Shown: positions 8,812-17,092, counted from the stretch's first letter. The stretch: 64,000 nt of DNA from Pseudomonadota bacterium (GCA_023433705.1 JAEYUC010000027.1:1-64000), one strand, 5' to 3'. A program made the numbers and translations. Notes: generated from the letters alone by a model not told the origin.

Positions 8812-10482
8812 GTGGAAAAACATTGGCTCAAGTCGTATCCACCCGGGGTTCGCTCCGAGATCGACGTCAATGAATACCCGTCCCTCAAGGAACTGATCGA
8901 GCGCGGTCTTGCGCTGCACGCCGTGCGCGATGCGTACGTCCAGATGGGCAAGGCGCTCACCTACGGCGAACTCGACATCCTGTCGGCTCAATTCGGCGCG
9001 TTCCTGCAGCACTCGTGCGGCCTGCAGAAGGGCGATCGCGTCGCCATCATGATGCCGAACCTCCTGCAATACCCCATCGCCGTGCACGGCGCGCTGCGCG
9101 CCGGCATGACCGTGGTCAATACGAACCCGCTCTATACGGCGCGCGAACTCGAGCACCAGCTCGTGGATTCCGGCGCGACCGCGATCGTCATCCTCGAGAA
9201 CTTCGCGCACGTGCTCGAGGAAGTGATCAAGCACACGAACATCAAGCATATCGTGGTCACGAGCGTCGGCGAGATGCTCGGGTTTCCGAAGGGCGCCATC
9301 GTCAACTGGGTGGTGCGGAAGAAGCGCAAACAGGTGAAGCCGTTCAACCTGCCCGGCGCAAAGACTTTCAAGCAGGCATTGAAGGAAGGCAGCACCGTGC
9401 GGATGAAGCCGGTGAGCCTCGATCATTCGGACATCGCGTTTCTGCAGTACACCGGTGGAACGACCGGCGTCGCGAAAGGCGCGATGCTCACGCACGGCAA
9501 CATGGTTGCGAACGTGCTCCAGGCGCTCGAGTGGATCAATCCCTCGTTCCCACGCGATCCCGCGACGCTGATCACCGCGCTGCCGCTGTATCACATCTTC
9601 GCGTTGACGGCTAACTGCCTGTTGTTCGTGCGCCTCGGCTGGCGGAACATCCTCATCACGAATCCGCGGGACTTCCCGGCGTTCGTGAAGGAGCTCAAGA
9701 AGTACAAGTTTGTTTTCATCAGCGGCGTGAATACGCTGTTCAATGCCCTGCTCCACACGCCCGGTTTCGACAAGGTGGATTTCAGTTCGCTGCAGGTGTC
9801 GCTTGGCGGCGGAATGGCCGTACAGGAAGCCGTTGCGAAGCGCTGGAAGGAAGTGACCGGCAACGTGCTCACGCAGGCCTGGGGCCTGACCGAGACCTCT
9901 CCCGCGGCGTGCATCAATCTACCCGGCGAGGACTTCAACGGTTCGATCGGATTCCCGATTCCGTCGACGGATGTTTCGATTCGCGACGACGACGGCAACG
10001 AACTTGGCATCAACCAGGTCGGCGAGATCTGCGTGAAGGGCCCACAGGTGATGGCCGGCTACTGGAATCGACCTGATGAAACCGCGCAGGTGATGATCGG
10101 CAAGGACTGGCTGCGCACCGGCGATATCGGCCGCATCGACGAACGCGGGCTCGTGTACATCGAAGATCGCAAGAAGGACATGATCCTCGTGTCCGGATTC
10201 AATGTTTATCCGAACGAAGTCGAGAGCGTCGTCGTCACACATCCCGGCGTACTCGAAGCCGCAGCGATTGCGCAGCCGGATGAGAAGTCAGGCGAAGTCG
10301 TGGCGCTGTTCGTGGTGAAGAAGGACCAGAACCTCACCGAGCAGGCGGTCATCGATCACTGCAAGGATCAGCTCACCGGATACAAAGTGCCGAAGTACGT
10401 GTACTTCAGGACCGATCTGCCGAAGACGAACGTCGGGAAGATTTTGCGGCGGGCGTTGAGGGATGAGCTGCCTCGAAACTAG
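8812..10482 (+). CDS. fadD: long-chain fatty acid-CoA ligase
   Basis: This 556-residue ANL-superfamily enzyme activates fatty acids to acyl-CoA through an acyl-adenylate, feeding beta-oxidation. The AMP-binding P-loop is YTGGTTGVAKGA, the A5 motif is QAWGLTETSP, the A7 motif is WLRTGDIG, and the hinge and fatty-acid signature run through DRKKDMILVSGFNVYPNE. The C-terminal catalytic lysine is in KTNVGKILRR. The GTG start follows a run of seven G (8801-8807) and gives VEKHWLKSYPPGVRSEI, the usual FadD N-terminus. It lies 32 bases after tesA and may share its transcript. Its 3' end overlaps a convergent gene by 77 bases. Confidence 0.95.
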   Translation: MEKHWLKSYPPGVRSEIDVNEYPSLKELIERGLALHAVRDAYVQMGKALTYGELDILSAQFGAFLQHSCGLQKGDRVAIMMPNLLQYPIAVHGALRAGMTVVNTNPLYTARELEHQLVDSGATAIVILENFAHVLEEVIKHTNIKHIVVTSVGEMLGFPKGAIVNWVVRKKRKQVKPFNLPGAKTFKQALKEGSTVRMKPVSLDHSDIAFLQYTGGTTGVAKGAMLTHGNMVANVLQALEWINPSFPRDPATLITALPLYHIFALTANCLLFVRLGWRNILITNPRDFPAFVKELKKYKFVFISGVNTLFNALLHTPGFDKVDFSSLQVSLGGGMAVQEAVAKRWKEVTGNVLTQAWGLTETSPAACINLPGEDFNGSIGFPIPSTDVSIRDDDGNELGINQVGEICVKGPQVMAGYWNRPDETAQVMIGKDWLRTGDIGRIDERGLVYIEDRKKDMILVSGFNVYPNEVESVVVTHPGVLEAAAIAQPDEKSGEVVALFVVKKDQNLTEQAVIDHCKDQLTGYKVPKYVYFRTDLPKTNVGKILRRALRDELPRN

Positions 10483-11245
10483 TCGGAGATCGCGCACGTG
10501 AGCGGCGCAGCTTTGTAGTCAACGGCCGTTTGTCATCTATAAATGCAAATGCAAACGCACCTGCGGAGCAGGTTTTCTTGCGAGTGCCGGCTGAGCGTGC
10601 GGATCTAGTTTCGAGCCAATCGTCTACCGCTTCGAGGAATGCGACTCCTTGCTTTTGCATGTAGTGTCGAAACGCCTGTGCCTCGGAGACGGGCAGGTAA
10701 AATACCTTGCAGGCTCGCTCAAACAACAAATCTTCCTTCTTTTCAGACTGCGTGTTCTTCATAACCGTTTCCGCCAGTCGAGCAACGCCTTCTGCAAGGT
10801 GACGAATCACTTCAGCTGTCGCTTGCGGCACACGTGCATGCCTTTCCGATGGAATCCACTTCTTTCCGCGTGAACGCTTAATCAGCTTGCTCTTCTTTAA
10901 CGTGGCAAATACCGAATCGAACGACTTACTTGGAAAATGCAGGCTGACAAGTTTTCGAAGTTCCAGTCTGTTTTCCGCCCCTAACGGCCTTGGAGTTCCG
11001 TCAGCCCGAAGAAATGCGGCATTGGTGTGCCAGCTTCGAAGCACACTTCCTATAGAGTGGATATCAAATGGAGACCTCGAGCTGTGCCGTTTTTCGAGCG
11101 AAGCAGCTTTTGCGACGCACTCGTCTACGAAGAACTTGGTCTCTTCGACCGTAGAGCCAGCTATCAGCTTGAGTCCCAGCAATCGGGTGATCGCGCTTCC
11201 TAGAAAGAAATCTGTTTCGCGGTCTCGTTCCTTTTGAGGTTGCAT
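10406..11245 (-). CDS. DUF6502-like protein lacking the helix-turn-helix
   Basis: This 279-residue protein is a divergent paralogue of the gene at 13418-14281. The shared core is SWHTNAAFLRADGTPRPL (residues 71-88), matching RWHTDSAFLGPYGVP there. The short helical N-terminus (GSAITRLLGLKLIAG) also aligns, but the DNA-binding segment that should follow is missing. A GGAAGG ribosome site precedes the ATG. The gene follows the next DUF6502-like gene by 12 bases, so they form a pair. The last 25 residues (rich in Ser, Arg and Ala) are antisense to the fadD 3' end, as if the original stop codon was lost. GC content is clearly lower than in the flanks. Function unknown. Confidence 0.65.
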   Translation of the reverse strand: MQPQKERDRETDFFLGSAITRLLGLKLIAGSTVEETKFFVDECVAKAASLEKRHSSRSPFDIHSIGSVLRSWHTNAAFLRADGTPRPLGAENRLELRKLVSLHFPSKSFDSVFATLKKSKLIKRSRGKKWIPSERHARVPQATAEVIRHLAEGVARLAETVMKNTQSEKKEDLLFERACKVFYLPVSEAQAFRHYMQKQGVAFLEAVDDWLETRSARSAGTRKKTCSAGAFAFAFIDDKRPLTTKLRRSRARSPTSFEAAHPSTPAAKSSRRSSSADRS

Positions 11246-11257
11246 CGGCTTACCTTC

Positions 11258-12133
11258 CTACTTCTTCCTTGACGTTCTACGACGTATTTGCGAAGGGCGT
11301 GCGGCAGCCACTGCGACCGTGACCTGCATGCCATATTTCTTTCTGTCGGCTGAATGGCCCCCCAGTTGTGCGATGGCTTCGAGGAAGGCGACTTTTCGTT
11401 CTTCAAGCAGTCGAATCGAGGCGAGAGCCTGTGGTAGGGATTCAAACCCCAAACTGATGTGATTTGTAGTTGAGACGAACTCGTTGTCTTGTGGCATTTG
11501 GCTTAATAGCGCCAGCTGACTCACAAAGGGTCGGATCGCGCGCAGTGCGGAAACTGTTGCCTTGGGAACAGGTGCCTCCATACGAATGAGGCGAATGAGC
11601 CCGCTTCTCTCTTGTCGCACCATTCGAAGACGTTTCATCTCGGTAAACATCGCCCTAGCAGGAATATCTCCGCTGTACGCCCTCACAAGCTCTGAGAAAC
11701 TTTTTCGGTGACCGTCGAATTGCAGCGACACAGCTTTACCCGACCCGTTTGAGTATCGAGCGTCCGAAATCCAACCAAGAGCGACCTGCACTGCGCGATT
11801 GTGGGGCTTGGTTTCTACTTTTGCCGGTCGAGTGCTCGACCGCAGTAGCCTCGAGACTTCTATTCGAGTCAAACCTGTGGAGGCAGCAATTCGCGCAATC
11901 GACGCTCTACTTGTGGAGTTCTCAAGGTCGCGCGCCGCGCAGACATAAGCCACTTTCATCAATCTAACTGTGCGATGAAAGCCATATCCTGAAGCAACGA
12001 GCAATTGCGACAGGCTAGCTAGAACTCGCTCCAGATTCCGGTCCAGCTCTCTCGAAGCATTGCTGACATGCCGAGCCAAACTTCTCGGTGCTTGCTTACC
12101 AGCCCGATGGTTTGATGAGCGGGATCCGGCCAT
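11258..12133 (-). CDS. DUF6502-like putative transcription regulator
   Basis: This 291-residue protein shares the layout of the 13418-14281 gene. A helical N-terminal segment (LSQLLVASGYGFHRTVRLMK, residues 41-60) is followed by a likely helix-turn-helix (SIARIAASTGLTRIEVSRLL, residues 78-97). A degenerate core, VALGWISDARYSNG, replaces the more conserved W-H-T-D/N motif. A basic C-terminal tail (RPSQIRRRTSRKK) ends the protein. A regulator role is inferred from the helix-turn-helix only. It lies 12 bases upstream of a second paralogue and 184 bases downstream of the repeat-protein gene. Codon and base composition are AT-richer than the core genes around it. Confidence 0.65.
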   Translation of the reverse strand: MAGSRSSNHRAGKQAPRSLARHVSNASRELDRNLERVLASLSQLLVASGYGFHRTVRLMKVAYVCAARDLENSTSRASIARIAASTGLTRIEVSRLLRSSTRPAKVETKPHNRAVQVALGWISDARYSNGSGKAVSLQFDGHRKSFSELVRAYSGDIPARAMFTEMKRLRMVRQERSGLIRLIRMEAPVPKATVSALRAIRPFVSQLALLSQMPQDNEFVSTTNHISLGFESLPQALASIRLLEERKVAFLEAIAQLGGHSADRKKYGMQVTVAVAAARPSQIRRRTSRKK

Positions 12134-12317
12134 ATGGTGGCCGAGAATAATGGATTCATGGGGTTACTCGAAGCGGCAAGCCTTAGAGGCTCGACAAGTC
12201 GAATAACTGCGCAAATGCACCAATTTCTCGAATGTGAATTTCGCGAATCTTGGAAGACTATGGGAATGAGATCGAGCGAGGCGGCGTCAGATGCGGAATT
12301 GGTCCAAACCCCACGAA

Positions 12318-13286
12318 TTAGTTCGATTGAGCACCCGAACCGATGATCGCGTTGGTCGATGCGCCGGACCCGATGATCGCATTGGTTTGAATTCCGGAAC
12401 CGATGATCGCGCTTGTCGAGATACCGGAGCCGATAATTGCGCTCGTCTGCACTCCAGAGCCGATTATTGCGTTGGTCGATGGGCCGGACCCAATGATCGC
12501 GTTGGTTTGAATTCCGGAACCGACGATCGCGCTTGTCGAGACACCGGAGCCGATAATTGCACTCGTCTGCACGCCAGAGCCGATGATTGCGTTGGTCGAT
12601 ACGCCGGATCCGACTATCGCATTGGATCGAAACCCGGAACCGACGATCGCGCTTGTCGAAACACCGGAGCCGATAATTGCGCTCGTCTGAGCTCCAGAGC
12701 CGATGATTGCGTTCATCGACGAACCGGAGCCCACAATCTCACTCGCCTGACCTTCTACCAAGCTGACTGCGTCAATTGTGTGCACCGAGGCGGCGACAAT
12801 CGTGCCGCCAATTTGCGGTTGAGTGCCGATGACCTCAACACGTTCGCCCAAGCGCGGAGACGAAGTGGCAATTGATATCGGTGTGCTTCCAGCAATCGCA
12901 AACGAAGCCACATCTGCCCTGCTGATTGAAACGTCACCGAGGATGTAGACCGGAGAGACCCCAGGAATGTACTGAATGCCAAGGGAAGAAACCGTAGTTG
13001 CGACAAGTGCGCCGTCGTCGCCGGCAACCGCGGAAATTGACGCATATCTCACCGAGTTATCGGCCGAGGGGTCGCAAATTCCCGCGAGAACAAATTCGCC
13101 TGCAACCCGAAATTGAAGCCCGAGCGCCTGAAACGATCGATCTTGGCAATTGACCGCTTCAATCTGGGCAACTACCAGGGTCGGCTTGGTGATGTGTGGG
13201 CTCGCGACCGTCTGTTGAGAAAGTCCTAAAACGGCGGCTGCTACCGGTAGCAGACCGGTTAGCAGATTCTGAGGACCGCTTTTCAC
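12318..13286 (-). CDS. exported DUF5666-like protein with 14 decapeptide repeats
   Basis: This 322-residue protein has a signal peptide (LLTGLLPVAAAVLGLSQQ, cleavage near VAS). Residues about 35-180 form a beta-rich region resembling two OB-like DUF5666 units (LVVAQIEAVNCQDRSFQALG; PRLGERVEVIGTQPQIGG). Residues 182-322 are 14 tandem decapeptides of pattern [S/N]-A-I-[I/V]-G-S-G-x-x-[T/S]. The first residue follows an N-S-S-N order, giving a 40-residue super-repeat. The short strand plus GSG turn suggests a beta-solenoid, which is inference. The start is GTG, preceded by GGGGAAAG. It lies 131 bases downstream of a DUF6502 gene and is likely part of the same module. Function unknown. Confidence 0.7.
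   Translation of the reverse strand: MKSGPQNLLTGLLPVAAAVLGLSQQTVASPHITKPTLVVAQIEAVNCQDRSFQALGLQFRVAGEFVLAGICDPSADNSVRYASISAVAGDDGALVATTVSSLGIQYIPGVSPVYILGDVSISRADVASFAIAGSTPISIATSSPRLGERVEVIGTQPQIGGTIVAASVHTIDAVSLVEGQASEIVGSGSSMNAIIGSGAQTSAIIGSGVSTSAIVGSGFRSNAIVGSGVSTNAIIGSGVQTSAIIGSGVSTSAIVGSGIQTNAIIGSGPSTNAIIGSGVQTSAIIGSGISTSAIIGSGIQTNAIIGSGASTNAIIGSGAQSN
12351..12710 (-). repeat. three tandem 120-bp coding repeats (30-bp sub-period)
   Basis: Copies begin at 12351, 12471 and 12591, each opening with GTTGGTCGAT on the plus strand. A degenerate partial copy begins at 12711 (GTTCATCGAC). Each copy consists of four 30-bp sub-units that encode the decapeptides of the DUF5666-like gene. Copies differ mostly by single substitutions, many of them silent, so the array expanded by 120-bp duplication while the frame was kept. 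Confidence 0.95.
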
Positions 13287-13318
13287 TTAATCTTTCCCCG
13301 GATCGTTATTCTGCGACA

Positions 13319-13343
13319 CAGATCACAGACATTCAGTGATCTG
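13319..13343. promoter_or_regulatory. inverted repeat, possible operator
   Basis: An 8-bp perfect dyad (CAGATCAC and GTGATCTG, 9-base spacer) sits about 45 bases upstream of the DUF5666-like start and 75 bases after the DUF6502 gene. No T-run follows on either strand, so it is not an obvious terminator. It could be an operator for the neighbouring helix-turn-helix protein; this is inference. Confidence 0.4.
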
Positions 13344-13417
13344 CCCCCTCCCGGCATAAGTTAACCCTTCGGAGCAGGTGCGTCAAAGCGCACATGGTTT
13401 GCACAAAGGGAAAGCGA

Positions 13418-14281
13418 CTAAGTCTTCGAATCTCCTCGAATTAGTTGCGTCAAGTTCACGGGTAGGTCACTGGGTGCGATGTATTGGAACACGCTGACTC
13501 CGGTTTCAATTCTTTCTTCCGGCCGTTTAAGCGTGCGGCGCTCTAATCCGGCGAGCCAATCATCGATTTCCGAAAGCATCGCATGCGAACGTTCGCGCAC
13601 GTATGCGTCGAACTCTTCTCGACATTCTTCTGGAAGACCGCCGGCGGGAAATACTGAGCGCTCAATTCGTTTTGGAGAAGTCTTTGGATCCATATTGAAT
13701 TGAAGCGTCGATGCAAGATTCGTCATCGAAGCACCGAAGTGCTCTAGCATCTCTGCCGATAGCGGCTCAGGTACTACGTAAGAGCGCGACAAGACTTTTA
13801 CGTGCGTCTCGCCTGATCTAGCAATCATTCCTGCGGAAAGCAGCTGTTCAAACGCACTCTGCGGATCGATCTGTATCGGTGAACCGGCTACAAGCTCAAA
13901 AAAGGTCCTTGTGCTAGTTCCTCGAATGGGCAGCTCCAGAGGCACACCATATGGCCCCAAGAATGCTGAATCTGTATGCCAACGATGAAGAACCGCGGCT
14001 AAAGCTTGCACATCTGTCGGCTTTGGAATCTTCAGCCAATCTTCGGAACTAACTAACCGCTCAACATCTCTCTTCGGGACACCCGTTAGAATCGAAATGC
14101 GTGAAATAGAGACCTTGGCATCAAGCGCAACTGCATCTGCAATTACCGTTTCAACGTAGATGCCGCGAAGCAGTTCGATGAATTCATCGAACCGAACTCC
14201 AGCTCGAAACAGAATACGCACCAATGGCTTCAGCACCTTGCGAAGGGTGTGCACGAGCTGTGCGCGGTACGTATCGCTCAT
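13418..14281 (-). CDS. DUF6502 family protein with N-terminal helix-turn-helix
   Basis: This 287-residue protein is the best-conserved DUF6502 member here. Residues 12-50 form helices (LRKVLKPLVRILFRAGVRFD, then LLRGIYVETVIADA). Residues 57-78 look like a helix-turn-helix (SISRISILTGVPKRDVERLV). The family core RWHTDSAFLGPYGVP lies at 100-114, followed by a domain reading FFELVAGSPIQIDPQSAFEQL. A DNA-binding regulator is likely but unproven. The ATG has a GAGG site 8 bases upstream and starts 25 bases after dgt, so it may ride on the pil-aro-dgt transcript. The repeat-protein gene follows directly, a pairing that suggests regulator and exported target. Confidence 0.78.
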   Translation of the reverse strand: MSDTYRAQLVHTLRKVLKPLVRILFRAGVRFDEFIELLRGIYVETVIADAVALDAKVSISRISILTGVPKRDVERLVSSEDWLKIPKPTDVQALAAVLHRWHTDSAFLGPYGVPLELPIRGTSTRTFFELVAGSPIQIDPQSAFEQLLSAGMIARSGETHVKVLSRSYVVPEPLSAEMLEHFGASMTNLASTLQFNMDPKTSPKRIERSVFPAGGLPEECREEFDAYVRERSHAMLSEIDDWLAGLERRTLKRPEERIETGVSVFQYIAPSDLPVNLTQLIRGDSKT

Positions 14282-14306
14282 TAGTTACGCCTCATCGTTC
14301 TCGCAC

Positions 14307-15449
14307 TCATCTGCTGCGGATACGCGCGTACTCGACGAATGCAAACCTATCCGTCATCCCCGCCACATAATCCGCAACAACACGCGCCCTTGCGGCGATA
14401 CCGCCCTCGGCGTCAGCGCGGCTAACTAGCGACTGATGTTCGGCTGGCAGGCGATTCGGTTCCTTCAGGTACGTCTCAAACAAGGTCTTGAGCGTCGAAC
14501 GCGCCTCATCCATGACGGTCTTCACCTTTGGATGATTGTAGAGCTTCGTACGCAGGAAGCGCTTGAGTTCCTGATGTTCTTCGAGCGCCTCGTCACTCAG
14601 CGAGATCAGCGGCCGTCCTTGTGAGCGTACCGCATCGATACTGTCCACCTTTGCTTTCGCTATGTTCTTTTCCGCCTGAACGATCAGATCGCTGACCAGG
14701 TAGTCGACCATGCGCCGGATGGTTTCGTACAGCTGTCGGCGAGAAGGAACATCGGGGTAACGCTGGATAACCTCCGAGTGGAATCGTTCGAAAACGCGGA
14801 CTTCGCGCAGGTCGCCGACGTCTATCAATCCTGCGCGCACGCCGTCGTCGACATCGTGATTGTTATAGGCAATGGCATCGGCGAGATTCGCGAGCTGTGC
14901 CTCGAGGCCGGGTTGGGTCCGCTTCAAGAAGCGTTCACCGACGTCGCCAAGCTGCCGCGCGTTCTGCATGGAGCAGTGTTTCAGCACGCCTTCTCGGCAC
15001 TCGAATGTAAGGTTCAGGCCGGGAAATTCCGCATAACGCTCTTCGAGCTCGTCGACGACTCGCAACGACTGCAGGTTGTGCTCGAAGCCGCCGTAATTGC
15101 GCATGCACTCGTTGAGCGCATCCTGCCCCGCATGGCCGAACGGGGTATGGCCGAGATCGTGCGCGAGACAGATGGCTTCGGTCAGCGTTTCGTTCAGCCG
15201 CAGTGCCCGCGCAACGGTGCGGCCAATCTGCGCGACTTCGAGCGAGTGGGTGATCCGCGTGCGATACAGGTCGCCTTCGTGGTTCACGAACACCTGGGTC
15301 TTGTAGACCAGGCGGCGGAACGCGTTCGAATGGATGATGCGGTCGCGGTCGCGCTGGAATTCGCCGCGGAATCTCGGTGGCGGCTCTGCGTAACGTCGGC
15401 CGCGGCTCTTCTCATCGATGGCAGCGTACGACGCGAGCCCCGCGTTCAT
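14307..15449 (-). CDS. dgt: deoxyguanosinetriphosphate triphosphohydrolase-like protein
   Basis: This 380-residue HD-domain enzyme hydrolyses dNTPs to deoxynucleoside and triphosphate. The metal-binding HD motif is complete: His68 in RITHSLEVAQIGR, His97-Asp98 in CLAHDLGHTPFGH, and a later Asp in ADAIAYNNHDVDD. The N-terminal region (RDRDRIIHSNAFRRL) is also typical. The length fits the shorter, DgtB-like class rather than the 505-residue E. coli Dgt. It starts three bases after the aroB stop, in the same orientation, so it is probably co-transcribed with aroKB. Confidence 0.93.
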   Translation of the reverse strand: MNAGLASYAAIDEKSRGRRYAEPPPRFRGEFQRDRDRIIHSNAFRRLVYKTQVFVNHEGDLYRTRITHSLEVAQIGRTVARALRLNETLTEAICLAHDLGHTPFGHAGQDALNECMRNYGGFEHNLQSLRVVDELEERYAEFPGLNLTFECREGVLKHCSMQNARQLGDVGERFLKRTQPGLEAQLANLADAIAYNNHDVDDGVRAGLIDVGDLREVRVFERFHSEVIQRYPDVPSRRQLYETIRRMVDYLVSDLIVQAEKNIAKAKVDSIDAVRSQGRPLISLSDEALEEHQELKRFLRTKLYNHPKVKTVMDEARSTLKTLFETYLKEPNRLPAEHQSLVSRADAEGGIAARARVVADYVAGMTDRFAFVEYARIRSR

Positions 15450-15452
15450 GAC

Positions 15453-16529
15453 TCACCCGCAGCGGGTGCGCAATGTCTCGCGCAATGCAGCGTCTTCATA
15501 CTCGCCGGTGACGACGGACTTGCCGATGCCCTTGAGCAGCACCAGGCGGATGCGTCCGGCCGCGACCTTCTTGTCGATCTTCATGTTCTCGGCAAGCGTG
15601 TCCGCCGACAGCGAGCTCACGTCGGTACGCAGTCCGAACCGTGTCAGCACGTTTTCCACGCGTGCCACGTCGGCCGGGCTGACCCAGCCCAGCCGCTGCG
15701 AAACATCGGCCGCCAACAGCATGCCGGCGCCGACCGCCTCTCCGTGGAGCCAGGTGCTGTAGTTCGTGGCGCTCTCGATTGCGTGACCGAAGGTATGCCC
15801 GAGATTCAGCAGCGCGCGGTCGCCGCGTTCGTGTTCGTCGCGCGCGACGATCTCGGCCTTGATCTCGCACGAACGCCTGATGGCATACGTCAGGGCCGCG
15901 GTGTCGCGGCCAAGCAGTTTCTCCGCGTTCGTATCGAGCCAGTCGAAGAAATCGCGATCGACGATGAGGCCGTACTTGATGACCTCGGCGAGCCCGGCCC
16001 GCAGTTCGCGATCCGGCAGCGTCGACAGCGCGCTCGTGTCGGCGAACACGGCCGCGGGCTGATGAAACGCACCGATCATGTTCTTGCCGCCGGGATGGTT
16101 CACCCCGGTCTTTCCGCCCACCGACGAATCCACCTGCGCCAGCAGCGTGGTCGGCATCTGCACGAAGGGGATGCCGCGCTGATAACAGGCCGCGGCAAAG
16201 CCGGACATGTCGCCCACGACTCCGCCACCCAGGGCGACGACGCAGGCATCGCGCGCGAAACGGTTGGCGATCAGCACATCCATCATCCGCGAGATATTCG
16301 CGAAGGTCTTGTGCACCTCGCCGTCGGGCAATACGACTTCGATGCAGCGGCGCGGTGCGAGCGCCGCGGCGACCCGAGCCGCATAGAGCGGTCCGACAGT
16401 GGTGTTGGTGACGAGCAGGAGGTCGCGCGCCGGGATGTACGAATCGAACTCGGTCGTGAGCTCCAATGCGCCCGGTCCGATGAAGATCGGATAGCTGCGC
16501 TTCCCCAGTGCTACGTCGATTCGTTCCAA
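15453..16529 (-). CDS. aroB: 3-dehydroquinate synthase
   Basis: This 358-residue enzyme carries out the second step of the shikimate pathway, converting DAHP to 3-dehydroquinate using NAD and a divalent metal. Recognisable blocks are LPDGEVHK, ALGGGVVGDMSGFAAACYQR, TTLLAQVDSSVGGKTGVN, and the metal-binding EVIKYG and NLGHTFGHAIE segments plus LHGEAV. The start is TTG, supported by a GGAGAAC ribosome site at the right spacing and by the normal N-terminus ERIDVALGKRSYPI. It follows aroK in the classical pil-aroK-aroB order. Confidence 0.96.
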   Translation of the reverse strand: MERIDVALGKRSYPIFIGPGALELTTEFDSYIPARDLLLVTNTTVGPLYAARVAAALAPRRCIEVVLPDGEVHKTFANISRMMDVLIANRFARDACVVALGGGVVGDMSGFAAACYQRGIPFVQMPTTLLAQVDSSVGGKTGVNHPGGKNMIGAFHQPAAVFADTSALSTLPDRELRAGLAEVIKYGLIVDRDFFDWLDTNAEKLLGRDTAALTYAIRRSCEIKAEIVARDEHERGDRALLNLGHTFGHAIESATNYSTWLHGEAVGAGMLLAADVSQRLGWVSPADVARVENVLTRFGLRTDVSSLSADTLAENMKIDKKVAAGRIRLVLLKGIGKSVVTGEYEDAALRETLRTRCG

Positions 16530-16552
16530 GCGTTCTCCAGTATAAGCGGCCT

Positions 16553-17092
16553 TCAGGCCTCTTCCGGCGGCGACGCTGCCTTGAAAGCCGCGAAAATGGC
16601 CTCCGCGACGGTGTGCACCTTGCGACCGTCGGTGGCGATCGTGAAGTCCGCCAGCGATTCGTACAGCGGTGCGCGGATCTCCATGAGCTCGGTGAGCTTG
16701 GTGAGTGGATCCACGTCGTGCAGCAGCGGGCGATTCCGCCCTTGTCGCACGCGTTCCGCCTGCTGCTCGAGGGAGGTCTTCAGGTAGGCGACAAAACCGC
16801 GCTCATGCAGCGCTGCGCGGTTCTCGGGCAGGAGAATGGCTCCTCCGCCGGTCGCCAGCACGATCGGGCTTTCGCGGGTCACGTCCTCGATCACCTCGCG
16901 TTCCCGCTGGCGGAAGCCGGCCTCGCCCTCGCGCGAGAAGATATACGAGATGTCGACGCCGGTCCGCGCCTCGATCTCGGCGTCACTGTCCCGGAACGGC
17001 GCGCGTAGCAGGCGCGCGAGGTGTTTGCCGACCGCGGTCTTGCCGGAGCCCATCGGGCCGATCAGGAATACATTGGTGTTTCGCGTGCTCAT
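16553..17092 (-). CDS. aroK: shikimate kinase
   Basis: This 179-residue kinase phosphorylates shikimate at O3. The P-loop is IGPMGSGKTAVGKHLA (residues 11-26), the shikimate-binding FRDSDAEIEARTG follows, then FREREREV-like FRQREREVIED, and the GGGAIL motif. The lid carries RQGRNRPLL. Length is standard. It lies about 80 bases after pilQ in the same orientation, as in many gammaproteobacteria. Confidence 0.96.
   Translation of the reverse strand: MSTRNTNVFLIGPMGSGKTAVGKHLARLLRAPFRDSDAEIEARTGVDISYIFSREGEAGFRQREREVIEDVTRESPIVLATGGGAILLPENRAALHERGFVAYLKTSLEQQAERVRQGRNRPLLHDVDPLTKLTELMEIRAPLYESLADFTIATDGRKVHTVAEAIFAAFKAASPPEEA

Noticed and set aside
12134..12346. 70-codon plus-strand frame in the gap next to the repeat gene
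   Set aside because: It has no ribosome site, no recognisable domain and overlaps the 3' end of the repeat gene; the gap more likely holds the promoter of the adjacent minus-strand gene.
12351..12710. Regularly spaced repeats that could suggest a CRISPR array
   Set aside because: The units are contiguous and nearly identical along their whole length, have no variable spacers, and are in frame within a coding gene. No cas genes are present.
12291..12875. Plus-strand reading frame of 194 codons with a regular Asp/Arg/Gly repeat
   Set aside because: It is the antisense shadow of the decapeptide repeat gene; the 30-bp period keeps both strands open. It has no signal peptide or ribosome site.
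14778..16787. Plus-strand frame of 669 codons
   Set aside because: It is antisense to dgt, aroB and aroK, all of which have complete catalytic motifs.
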